This document shows positions 1 through 21,505 of a stretch of 64,000 bases of DNA, one piece after another. Position 1 is the stretch's first letter, and each line of letters begins with the position of its first letter. The notes under the pieces are model-generated. The model saw nothing but the letters and a program-made list of their open reading frames with translations, was not told the origin of the DNA and did not search any database. A program made the position numbers and the translations under genes. The DNA is from Chrysomallon squamiferum. Taxonomy: Eukaryota > Mollusca > Gastropoda > Neomphalida > Peltospiridae. The stretch is from positions 10,253,531-10,317,530 of the forward strand of contig CM022668.1 of assembly GCA_012295275.1 (NCBI GenBank). The letters run 5' to 3'.

Positions 1-76
1 TATTACTAAATTACCTATTATAATATATCTACATGAGTGTTGAATATATTATATATGATTGTGTTATGTCACTTAC

Positions 77-2975
<2,899 letters not shown>

Positions 2976-3338
2976 CTGAAAAATAAAATTAATAATTTGT
3001 ATTTTATTTTATTTTTTTTTTAATAATAAGAAAGAAAAAAAACTATGTCATTAACCAGATCAACAAGATAATAACAATGAATATAATTACGACAATGATT
3101 CTGGTGATAGCGATAATGAATATATATTTGTTTGCGTGTGTGGCTATGTGTGAGAGTGTTTGTCTGTGTTTTCCAGTATGTGTTTGTCCGTGCAAATGTA
3201 CATATGTATGTATATATGTGTGTGCGCGTGTGTGTGTTTGGTATGTGTCTGTATTTGTACATGAAAAATGTATGTACATATATGTGTTTCTAAATGTGTC
3301 TACTGATGTGTCTGAATGTAATATAAAGGTTTCCTTAC

Positions 3339-3955
3339 CAGGAACTTGAACTTCACAGAAGTCCATTGAAAAGTCGCCTGTGTTTCTATAAAGTGTGATA
3401 TACTGAGCTTCGTAATTACAAGTCAGATCTGATATGTTAGGGCTGTTTATACTTGTGTTACCACAAAACTGTCCTCCGTTTTTCTCGTTTACTCTCAGAG
3501 AACTGTATAGTTCAACACCATTTTACGCTCTAGAACTAAGAATATAAAATAAAATTTGATACTTTCGCATTATAAATTAAGTCTTTCAATGAGTACATTT
3601 GAATGTCGGTTCATACCCAACACTGTAAATAAACAAAACGTATTAGAAGAAAATCAAAATTAATAACAGTGAATATATTTGACAGTGCACTATAAATAAA
3701 TAAATAAATAACATTAAAAAATAAATAAATAAAATCTTGTTATCATTACTTTAAAATGAAGTTAAAAGTAAAATTCAGTTAAATGTTTACATTTAATGTA
3801 AGATGGACAAATAATTGTATTGAAAATGTAAAATGTAATGAAAATTTGAGATAACTATTACCATTAAGACTTTTTGATAATACACAGTTATTTTTAAGTA
3901 TCATTTCATACATATCTATCTATTTATGCATCTATCTATAGATCTGTCTATCTAC

Positions 3956-4000
<45 letters not shown>

Positions 4001-4308
4001 CCTGTGTGTGTATATATTATTATATGTATGTATTGTTTGGATTGATTTGTGGTTTGAAAGGTATGTGAAAATAAAATTTAAAAAGTGAAACTTACAGTTA
4101 GTTCTGAAATAAATAACAACTTGATGTATAAAATAAACAGCTCCCAAGTCTACCTGCCACCAGGTGGGGCCATTGTTGAGATCAGTTAAGATGCAGTTTA
4201 GCCCATACGTGGCGACTGTTGTATCACCATCTACAGCCAGTGAAGAATTTTCATACTGATCGCTGTAGTAAGAACTTTGAACTGTCTTCTTGCCTAACGC
4301 CACATTTT
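3339..4308 (-). CDS. Gene A F-type lectin (fucolectin/F5-8C-like) domain, two exons
   Basis: Exon 4308-4096 (213 nt) encodes [17 protein letters not shown] and TWWQVDLG, the usual start of the galactose-binding-like F-lectin fold. Exon 3527-3339 encodes GVELYSS and MDFCEVQVP, its end. The second exon reads TAA at codon 2 whichever of the two adjacent AG acceptors is used: T joined to CG TAA, or T joined to AG. The remainder of the exon is open and well conserved, so the lesion looks recent. Confidence 0.7.
3959..3992. repeat. (TG)n microsatellite
   Basis: Dinucleotide run in the gene A intron between the two lectin exons. Confidence 0.9.
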
Positions 4309-4346
4309 CTAAGATAAACAAACAAACATAAACAGATCAACCTACG

Positions 4347-4804
4347 CACACCGTTCTCGACTTACGACCACGTTCTCGACTTACGTCCAGTTGCTAGTAA
4401 GTCGATTTGGACGTGTTTAGTTATCATATCACTGTGTGTACAGTGCCTTTTTAAACCGTTTAATCAGTTCGCACGTTTCATCCATTTTCAATCTGCTCGA
4501 GATGAATTTAATGTATTTTAAGACAAACTTCTAATTAACGCAGTTCGTAAATATCCCAATGTAAATCATAACAGCTCATCAGAATACAGAACAATCTTGA
4601 ATTACAGAGACGATAACGATACCCATGATATGCCAGTCATAAAAGAAAAAATAATAATAATAACACAAGCACGAGAAAACAAAATTGCGACAATGTATTG
4701 TGAGTATACGCTGACCTAAGGAGTGTTAAACTAACTTTAGTCACGGCACAACTTCCACACTTGCGGGTCGTAACTCATACAGGTCGTAAATCGACACTGT
4801 GTGT
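4347..4804. mobile_element. Terminal-inverted-repeat element (MITE-like)
   Basis: The left end reads CACACCGTTCTCGACTTACG and the reverse complement of the right end begins CACACAGTGTCGATTTACG, so about 22 bases form an imperfect inverted repeat around a 458-bp body. The body has no coding capacity. It sits in the gene A intron between the first EGF and the lectin. The superfamily is not assigned, and no convincing target-site duplication was found by eye. Confidence 0.5.
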
Positions 4805-5143
4805 ATTGTTATCATTACGGCTACTATTAGTACTTGTGCTACTACTACAACACCCACTGTTTATATAAATATAACAAAACACATACTAAATTCATTTTAA
4901 CATATATTCAACAGAAATTAACTACACACTTGTTGAGTTCTCAAGTAAATTAATTAGAACTATTATTGACGGTTTGGTAGCAGATATTGAAACTGAAGAC
5001 TTTTACCAATAGTACATCTTGGTCCGGACCATCCTCTGTTGCAAGTAACATCACTACATCCTGTGACACTATCACAATCACTAGAATCACAATGACACAC
5101 GTAGTTACAGTTCAGTCCATAGGTCCCAGCAGTACAGATTCCT

Positions 5144-5170
5144 GTAATAATAATAATAATAATAATGATA

Positions 5171-5266
<96 letters not shown>

Positions 5267-5273
5267 TACAATA
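5144..5273. repeat. (AAT)n microsatellite abutting an exon
   Basis: The trinucleotide run begins only a few bases from the splice acceptor of the first EGF exon of gene A (exon high end 5141), so it forms the polypyrimidine side of that acceptor on the minus strand. Confidence 0.9.
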
Positions 5274-5589
5274 ACAAAAACAACAACGTCATCGTCATTA
5301 TGATCAACAACAGCAAGAATAATAATAATTATAATAATGATCACGATGATTATAATGGTGATGATGATTGCAATAATGAAAATAATGATGATAACAGCTA
5401 ATATATTTTTGTTTCTTCGTTTGATATGATAATCATAATACTAGTTCACAACAAATTTTAATCCTAGTCTTATATACCATCATAAACAAAGTTAAAATGC
5501 ATGCAAATAATAGGTAAGAAATACAAATTTAAAAAAAATAAATAAATGAAAAAGGATTTCTATAAAGAATCAAACACTGACATCACAAG

Positions 5590-5716
5590 TTGTGGGCGCA
5601 GAAAAAAGCCCACTGGAGATTTGAACACTTTATCTGATGGTGAAACCACTTTCTTTGTAAAAAGGCACATCTAAAAAAATACATAACTCTATTAACTAAA
5701 CCTAACCACTGCGCCA
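5590..5716 (-). mobile_element. Possible tRNA-derived SINE
   Basis: On the minus strand GGCGCAGTGGTTAG (about 5714-5701) resembles a Pol III A box, and GTTCAAATCT (5626-5617) resembles a B box. Their separation of about 75 bases is longer than in a tRNA, so this would be an expanded or degraded head. A short inverted GGGC/GCCC pair lies near 5595-5611. Tentative. Confidence 0.3.
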
Positions 5717-5821
5717 ATGAAAAACTATATAACTGTGAATAGGTTGAATAATCTTATTTATCTACCTCAAATACATCTGTTTGTCTATCTCTCTATCTGT
5801 CAATCTACCTATCTACCTATC

Positions 5822-5852
<31 letters not shown>

Positions 5853-6105
5853 GCATATATATATAACACGTATATGTATGCATATATGTATGTATGAATG
5901 TATGTATGTATATATGTATGTATTATATATGTCTGTTTGTAAGTATGTACATATACATGCATGTATCTATACGTAGATTAATAGATATATTGAACATATA
6001 AATATATGTAGATTGTACTCGGTATATTTTACTACGTTTTGTAAGGTGTCTAGTTTTATTTATTTCCTATCTCAGATTTCTTGTCTAATCCTGTAAGATA
6101 ATTAT

Positions 6106-6258
<153 letters not shown>

Positions 6259-6703
6259 AAATATCTACACATATTGCACACACACACAGTTGTCACACTT
6301 ACTCATTAACACACTGAAGTAAATCAAATGAAACTAAGTAGACGAATCAAAGAAGAAGTAGGACAATAACAACTATTTGTACAACTTTAACACGGCTTTA
6401 TGACTGTTCGGTCTTTACACACACTGACGAAATATAATAGAGTCGTACTTTGAGAAACTAGTTCCCTCTGCTCGATATTTACTCGTAAACCAGTTCAAAT
6501 TACAATAAAATAACAGATACTAAGTAGTCAGTGTGTATTTTTACTGTATTTATTTACTTCGTACATATATAGAATCAGTTTGTCTGTCTCTATATACCTA
6601 TATATTTATATAAACCTATATAAATCAATATTTATATTTATACCTATATGTATGTATGTATTTATCTATGCATGTAAATATTTTTAGTGTGTATGTATGT
6701 GTG

Positions 6704-6708
<5 letters not shown>

Positions 6709-6792
<84 letters not shown>
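6709..6792. repeat. Second (CT)n microsatellite in the first intron of gene A
   Basis: About 42 CT units, 190 bases downstream (sense) of the signal-peptide exon. It corresponds in position to the much longer run at 28341-28717 in gene C. Confidence 0.95.
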
Positions 6793-6796
<4 letters not shown>

Positions 6797-6978
6797 ATAT
6801 ATATATACAATGTCTACACATATAACACACACACACGCATTCAAAACTGAAGTTAATCAAATTTAACTGAGTAAACGATCCAAAAAAGAAGAAGAAAATC
6901 AACAACAACCACAACAGCAACACAATCTAAACAAAACTATTTTTTAAAATAAATAAAAACATAAATAAAATAACTAAC

Positions 6979-7054
6979 CTTCGCCTGATAGGTATTCAAA
7001 CTTGACACAAACGCACAACGCAGAAAGAAACAAGTAAATCCAACACCTCAACAT
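6979..7054 (-). CDS. Gene A signal-peptide exon
   Basis: The ATG at 7054 opens 25 codons with a hydrophobic core (CWIYLFLSALCVCV), then donor GTTAGT at 6978. It joins in phase 1 to the EGF exon at 5141, giving a mature start near SGEGICTAG. Exons with the same start occur at 17260, 29048, 50465, 58243 and 63371, which supports this start in all six genes. Confidence 0.75.
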
Positions 7055-7170
7055 TTTGTCTGTTCTGAAACAACAAAATCTGTTAACTTTTACAAAACAC
7101 CTCCTTTCTTTGTCCGAGTAGTTGTGTCAAGTAACAAGAAATCACAAAACACACATTGTTCTGCGGGTTG

Positions 7171-7180
7171 TTATAAATAC
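7171..7180 (-). promoter_or_regulatory. TATA-like promoter element of gene A
   Basis: The minus strand reads GTATTTATAA about 120 bases upstream of the ATG at 7054. The same motif at the same distance occurs before genes C and E, and a variant (TAAATTTATAT) occurs before B and F, all inside a conserved block. Position and recurrence suggest a core promoter; no transcript evidence is available. Confidence 0.4.
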
Positions 7181-8684
7181 ACTTACTAGAGATGTGACCT
7201 GTAAATGTATTCGCCTGTTTCTTTTAAACGTGTCAAGCTGCAGTCATGTGTAAAATAATCTTGTCGAACAAGTTAACCAGGAAGATGTTTTTATTTTTAT
7301 GCGGGAGCGTATCGGTGACATTCAGCTGAGTGTCAAATGTACCTGTGTGTTTCTCTATCAGTCTGTCTACCTCTCTCTGTTACTCTGTCTGTGTCTATAG
7401 CTTTCTAAATCAACACGACACACGCACGCATATATCTGAGTCAAAGGAAAAGCATACAAACAGATAAGCACACTTACACATGCATACAGATTTTGTTTTT
7501 CTACGTATGTTTTCACTGTTATTGTTTTGTTGTTGTTGTTGTTGCTTTTGTTTGTTTTGTTCGGGGAGGGGGGCTCATTTTTTTCCTGTATTTTGCGTTT
7601 GACTAAGAGTTTAATTTGTGCAGATAACATCTAAGCAAAACAGTTGCAAAACAGGAGATCGGGTTTATAATTCTTTAGCTTATATAAACTAAGTATTGCC
7701 TATCGTTATGTTGTTTTATTGCTAAAAACCCCAGTAATTTTACATTATTATAGTGAAGTACAGCACTCCGAATATATTATTAGTGAATCTATATTTCTTG
7801 TGTGCATGCATTCTATTACTACTTTATTCTTTTTCTTTTGAAAGTTTGCGCGCCACTTATAATGTTGGGTGTGTGCGAACGGTCCCTCTCGCCCCACCCA
7901 AGCAATTCCGTTGTTGTTATGATAATGATTGTGATGATAATAATAATAATTATAATAACAACAACAATAATAATAATAATAATAATAATTATAATAATAA
8001 TCGTAATAATAATAAAATGAGTCATCGTATGCAAAATGGATATATTTAAGCAAAATAATGTTAAATACAAATATTATTTTCATTTTGTTCTTTATTTTCG
8101 TTCTAACAAATAGTAATAAAATATAAATATGATAAAACAATCACTGACGTTAAAATAATAATAATAATAACAACAGCAGCAGTAGTAGTACTAGTAATAG
8201 TATTAGCAATAGTTAGAGTAGTAATAATAGTAATAGTAATAATATAAATAGTATGGCGGTATGGGTAGTAGTACTACTACTAATAATAATGGTAGTAGTA
8301 GTAGTGATAGTAATAGTAGTAGTAGTCGCAGTAGTAGTAGTAGTAGTAGTAGTAATAGTAATAGTAGTAGTAGTAGTAGCAGCAGTAATATAGTATGAAC
8401 TACAATGTAATTTGTCGAAACATATTATCTTTTGACTTTATCAAATTAACAAGATATATTTATACAGGTTTACAAACGACCATAATTATATAGATATGAT
8501 GGCAGATATACAGACACATACACTCATGCACGCACGAATGATATATACATCGTTAATATGTATCCTATTAGTAATCTAATTAATCCAAATTAATGTGCTT
8601 AAGACAAATAAAACTGAATTTAAATCAGAAAAATAATTCTTATGTCATTTGTAATCCGTATATATATATAGATACGTAGATAAT

Positions 8685-8724
<40 letters not shown>

Positions 8725-9662
8725 TACAATACACATACATATAATGTTGTGTAGGTATATAGGTATGTAGGTATGTAGGTATGTCTATGTTATGTCTTTG
8801 TAATAACTTTGAAAGTGTATCTGTCTACATTTATCTATTTATCTATCTATATATCTGTCTGTCTAGCTGTCTATCTATCTATCTGTCTGTCTGTCTATAT
8901 AGTTATTTATTTTTTTATACTGTTCATTCAGATAGACATTCATTATATCAATTTGTACAGCTTTATCTTGATATACGATACAAAAATCAAAATGTCTTAA
9001 ATTTAGCAGTCTCGGTTTTTTAAATTGTTAAAGTTACAAACATTAAATATCCACTTTGATGTCTGGATGCTAAAGTTAAACAACAAGAGTCTCACAATTA
9101 AAGATAATACGTCCCGAATTGAAATCAGATTTCACAGTTTGAAAAGTGGATGTCCCAAGTGTTTGTTAGTTTTGACAGTTATAAAACTGGTTGTTCCACC
9201 TCTTCTTTGGTGATTGAAATGTTTGCATATATTCCAGAGGATTCAGGGTGAGCGAAAGGAAGAGAACAGAAAAATATAAAGTCATCCTGGAAGAGAAAAA
9301 AATAAAAAGATTAGTAAAATCACAATGAAGGGGAAATCGCCAGTACCTGAAGAAAATAAGTCATCCTGGGAGATAAAATGAAAATAGAAAAGAAAAAAAA
9401 AGGTTAGTAAAATCATTATGAAGGGAAATCATCAGTCACCGAAGAAAATTAATAAAAAGATAAAAATTCATTCAATTTTGCTTATTGTTTAAACTGAGAA
9501 ATTTTGCTTATTTTCTAAACTGAATGTTTAACTAATCTACATTTCTACATACATGTGCATACACGCATATACATCGTCTATTTATAGATACGTACTCACA
9601 AAGACACACACATCCATCCATCCAATCCATTCATCTAACCAGATATCTGTATAATGTAATTA
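7181..9662. other. Intergenic region between B and A
   Basis: No gene seen. It holds a conserved upstream block (7180-7330), a stretch of (TAG/TAA)n at about 8160-8392, (AC)n at 8691-8722 and (TCTA/TCTG)n at 8817-8900. It is almost identical to 29175-31614 because both belong to the 22-kb duplication. A 62-codon plus-strand frame at 9025 is present in both copies but has no recognisable domain. Confidence 0.7.
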
Positions 9663-17260
<7,598 letters not shown>

Positions 17261-17378
17261 GTTTTCTGTTCAGAAACAACAAAACCTGTTAGCTTTTATA
17301 AAACCTCCTTTCTTTATCTCTCACTACAGAGTTTGTCAAAGTAACAACAAATCATAAAACACATTCTTCAGCGGGTAG

Positions 17379-17390
17379 ATATAAATTTAC
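17379..17390 (-). promoter_or_regulatory. TATA-like element of gene B
   Basis: TAAATTTATAT on the minus strand about 120 bases upstream of the ATG, inside the promoter block shared by the six genes. Confidence 0.35.
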
Positions 17391-17572
17391 TTAATGGGAA
17401 TTGTGTCCTGTAAATGTATTCGATTGTTCCTTTTTCAAATGTGTCAAGCTCTAATCTTAAGTGTAAAATTAATGTTATCAAACCAGTTCACCAGGAACAT
17501 GTTTTTATCTCTAGGCAGGAGCGTATCCTTGACAGTTAAACTGGATTACCTGTGTGTCTGTCTGTCTGACTA

Positions 17573-17606
<34 letters not shown>

Positions 17607-18216
17607 ACTATTTATCAATCTGTCTATCTGTCTCTCCATATGTTTGTCTCTCTGTATCAACACACGCGCACACAGATGTCAATCAAAACACAAACACTGA
17701 ATTTTTAATTTTTAGTAATGGTTTGTTTTTAACTATGTATTTATTACTTTACTGTACTATTTAAACAAAAATTTGTTAGATACATACAACATTTTACTGT
17801 ACAGGAATAGATCACGTGATTTTTTTTCTTTACTATCTTTTTCTATGGAGGCCTCCTCAGAATTTCATTTCACATCCTTCCTTGTCTTTCCTGATTTGCC
17901 CCTACAAGTGCTTGAAAATCTTTCTGCATTTGATATCGATCATATACGTTAATGATTTATATCGCGATCTTTGTTAAACTACCCTAAAACTGACTGCGAT
18001 CAGAAATTAGTTTTATGAGCGGTTTTCGAGTGACATTGTTGTATATCTACACACAGACAAAGAGGACACTATATTCAAAGAGATCTTCCAGTAAAGACAT
18101 TAAAAATCAAACACTAGAAATAAATAAAGAAATAATGAAAAATAAAATAAAAAATAAAAACAGAAAAAAGTCAAATGCAAATAGAATACAATTAATGATA
18201 CTTTCTTGTTTTAACT
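17391..18216. other. Intergenic region between C and B
   Basis: No gene. It contains (TCTA)n at about 17575-17607 and a conserved block at about 17846-18090 that recurs at 50650-50860 and 58846-59085, each time between the 3' end of a tyrosine-tail gene and the promoter of the next gene. Confidence 0.6.
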
Positions 18217-18222
18217 TTATTT
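18217..18222 (-). terminator. Candidate poly(A) signal of gene C
   Basis: AATAAA on the minus strand in the context TTAAAATAAAGTTAAA. The same motif and context recur 3' of genes E and F. Confidence 0.35.
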
Positions 18223-18945
18223 TAAACTTTCAATGCATTATATAATATGCATACATAATCAAACACTAATGCACATATACATATACAAAGAGAGAGAGAG
18301 ATGGGATGGGTACAGGTTTCAAAAACATCATAAAATAGAATAATAAAATGTAAAAGCTGAAGAGAAAAATCACATTTAACGTTAGTTCACGTTTATATAT
18401 TGACAGTTAAACATTTTGTAGCAACAGTTTGAGCAGTGTTATAAGAATAGCGTAATAATATCGTAATATTTAAATACACAGATAATATGATTATAGCGTA
18501 ATATTTTCACTACAGAAATAAAATTCGAGGAAGCTAAATTTTAAATATAGAAAAAACGACACTGACGTAATTAGATAAACAGTATTAAAGTAACGTAACA
18601 TTTAAATATAAAAATAACTTTAACTACAAAATAACGTAATATTTAAAACTCAAATAACATGAAAGTAAGGTAATATATATATATTCACAAATAACACGAA
18701 AATAACATAATATTTGAATGTACATGTAAGATGATAATAACACGAAGATATTTTAATACTTAAATACCAAATATCAAAATCCAGTAAAGTATTTTTAGTT
18801 ATAGAAAGGTAAGAAAATGAATACTTAATCTAAGTGATTACACATTTTTAGCTTGATATATAATTTTCGTTGCCAATTCGATTTCAGAATAAAACATTTT
18901 TTAAATGTATATAAAGTAACATTAGCACCGACAATCATTTTCCTG
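18223..18945. other. 3' flank of gene C tail exon
   Basis: Presumed 3' UTR or downstream sequence. It is AT-rich, with repeated TAACGTAATATTTAAATAC-like phrases also present 3' of gene F (59580-59800). No coding signal seen. Confidence 0.5.
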
Positions 18946-19195
18946 TTATCTTTTCATACGTGTTACGTGAATTCTCGTCCCACTTGAGTTTTCGTACTCG
19001 TTCATTTGCATAGTTTGACTACTATTAACATAGTCATTTCTAGGAGTGTTTCTCTCCAACTGATCACGTGATATCTGTGAATTAACATAACCAGAAACCA
19101 CGAGTACTCTAGATTCAGACAGAGTTTCCCTCGTTTCTTTGTTCAATGTTCTCATAATGTTCATCTTCGTGTTCTGAGTTTTGATGAGTTCTCAC

Positions 19196-19787
19196 TCAGT
19201 TTACTTTAGACTCTCTCGTTGCATTTTCTGTCTTCCGTTTAAGTCTTCTTATAAAGCTGAACAAAAAAAAAAATGTATATATTTATTCGTTGAACTTTTA
19301 GTTCTTCTTGCATTTTATGTCCATTGTGTATGTATATATATATTATATTTAATTATTATTAAATGTTTATATGTGTGTGTTTTTGTGTATTTTTTAATGC
19401 AAGTATATATGCGTACATGTCTAAGTGTGTATGTCAGTGTGTATGTGTGCATGTGTGTGTAATGTGAGAGTTCGATGAATTTGTATTTCTTCTTGTTTTT
19501 GTCCCTAATTTATGTATGCCAGGTATTTAAGTGTGTTTTATATGTTATGTTTGTGTGCATTATTACTACATGAATATATGTGTCAGTGTATGTTTGGGAA
19601 TGTTAGTACGCTGAGTGTGGGCATTCATATATGTGTTTATTTAATGCGTGCGTGTGTGTGTATGTATGTGTGAGAGATAATGATTAGTACCAAACAGTGA
19701 CGGTGATGAAGATGACAACCACTAAAACCAGTACAGTAGAAATGACGATGATAATCACATCTTTATTGACGTCTGATGAAGTGACAG
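19196..19787 (-). CDS. Gene C transmembrane exon and truncated tail
   Basis: TM exon 19787-19691 encodes SSDVNKDV followed by about 23 hydrophobic residues (IIIVISTVLVLVVVIFI). The tail exon starts at 19256 with basic residues RRLKRK and meets TGA at 19198, where gene E has an Arg codon (CGA). Downstream sequence to 18946 still resembles the gene E tail (YENI, two YVNS) but with a 1-base insertion and a 1-base deletion. Confidence 0.7.
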
Positions 19788-20264
19788 CTATGTGAAACAG
19801 AAAGAACAAAAGAACAAAATGAATATTTTTATTTTATTTATTATTTTAAATAAGATGCAGAGAAAAATCAATATAAAAGTATGTCTATGTCTGAGTATCT
19901 ATGTTTGAATACGTCCATATGTATGTACATCTGTTGGTTCAGACGAACATAGTCTGTATTAAGCAAGGCAATTATGTCTTTTTTTTTGTTTATTATTTAT
20001 TTATTTATTTATTTATTTATTGCTTGATTTTTTGTTTGATTTCCTTATTTATTTCTGATTTGGGTATAAATTCTGTCTGTATCAAACTAACATAAATGTC
20101 AGTATAAACATTTCATGCAGTCCATTAAGATATTTTAGTTCTGTTATAAATATTGAATATATTGCATTGACATTCTTATGTATGTATGTAGATATGTTGA
20201 TAGATAGACAGACAGACAGAAAGACAGACAGTACATAGAAATCTAAGTATATTTCAGTACAAAC

Positions 20265-20408
20265 CTTGCGTGCAGGTTTCACCTTCCCAGCCTGACAAAC
20301 ATCCACCAACACAGAGTCCACTTTCATGATGACAGTTTTCAGAACTGAGACAATGTCTGTCTTCACATTTCTTTAAACACTTTTCTCCATAAGTACCCTG
20401 ATTGCACT
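20265..20408 (-). CDS. Gene C membrane-proximal EGF exon
   Basis: 144 nt encoding CNQGTYGEKC..ENCHHESGLC..GCLSGWEGETC; intact and in phase 1. Its donor is GTTTGT, the same unusual form seen after the last phosphatase exon of B and D. Confidence 0.75.
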
Positions 20409-20981
20409 CTGAAAAATAACAGTTTTATCTTTAGCATTGCTACAGACTCACTGATATTCCATCAAAGAAAAGGTATAAAATATAGTAAAGTGTATTAAAG
20501 TACATTTTCATATATGATGAGAGACAGAATGAGATTACATAACAGAAATAATACAGTTTTAAAAAATGCATGCAACTATTGAAGTAAAATACAAGAAAAT
20601 ATGTATTAAAATGATTAATGGTTCTAAGGCAGAGAAACCAGTGGTAATAATGATAACTGAACAAACGATGGTAATAAATTATGTCTCTATTATTTCTGAA
20701 GCCTGATAGTAGGAGCAATAACAATAACAGCTACATAAGAAAGATAATAATATCAGTAGTAGTCGTGGTACTTGTCGGTAGCTGTAGTAGTTGTCTTCAG
20801 GAAGAGTAGCTGTAGGTCAAGGACTAGTAGCAGCTGTTATATTAGCAAACGTTTTTGTTGCAACTGTTGTAGTAGTGGTGTATAATACTTGAATGTTATG
20901 TGTATGTGTTTAAAATTTCATGTTTTCTTAAGAAGACAAGAGTGACAAGCCAGTAGAAATTTATTTATTTTGTATTTTTAC

Positions 20982-21127
20982 TTTCTGAACATGTGACACT
21001 TCTCCAGCCAGGTAAACATTCTCCTTCGCTTGGGATCCTGTCATGTGATCACAAGGTGCTTTTGTATTTTTACACTTTCTGCTGCTGCAGTTGTAAACAC
21101 AGTTTGGTCCAAACATCCCATCACAAC
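20982..21127 (-). pseudogene. Degenerate EGF exon in gene C
   Basis: CDGMFGPNC..CDHMTGS is read in one frame and ECLPGWRSVTC in another, so one base is missing after the GS. The length is 146 nt, not a multiple of three. It is probably skipped or dead. Confidence 0.6.
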
Positions 21128-21505
21128 CTGAAGTAAATTAATTTATTTCTTGTTTAAAATTACAAAATTAACAAAACCATCATGGCCATTTTAGTTTTAG
21201 TGGTACCAGCCTTCAACTGTAACCTAGGAACAAACCATTAAAGGTTGAATATGAGCGTAATCTGAACTGTTAACAAAGTCATCGGTGGTTAATGATTTCC
21301 TGTACATTAACACTGCTCTACTGCATTCCACTATTGATGAAATCAAGCTTAAAAATTTACGTTAAAATCCAGACAGTGGATTCTTCAAATATATCAATGT
21401 TTAATACAGTTTGTTAATATTTAAATGTTAAACTCATGGCAATGTTAACATTATCGTCACTGATAAATGATTTGCTGCATGAACATCAGTCTGTTAATAG
21501 TTTAC

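Noticed and set aside
4963-5401. Poly-Ile, poly-Asn and poly-Tyr frames
   Set aside because: Produced by the (AAT)n repeat; only the EGF exon 5007-5141 inside is real.
8160-8392. Possible structured RNA or regulatory array in the (TAG)n block
   Set aside because: Simple trinucleotide repeat with no base-pairing arms.
9025-9213. 62-codon plus-strand frame also present at 30974-31162
   Set aside because: Its conservation is explained by the 22-kb duplication, which preserves non-coding sequence equally; no domain or codon signal.
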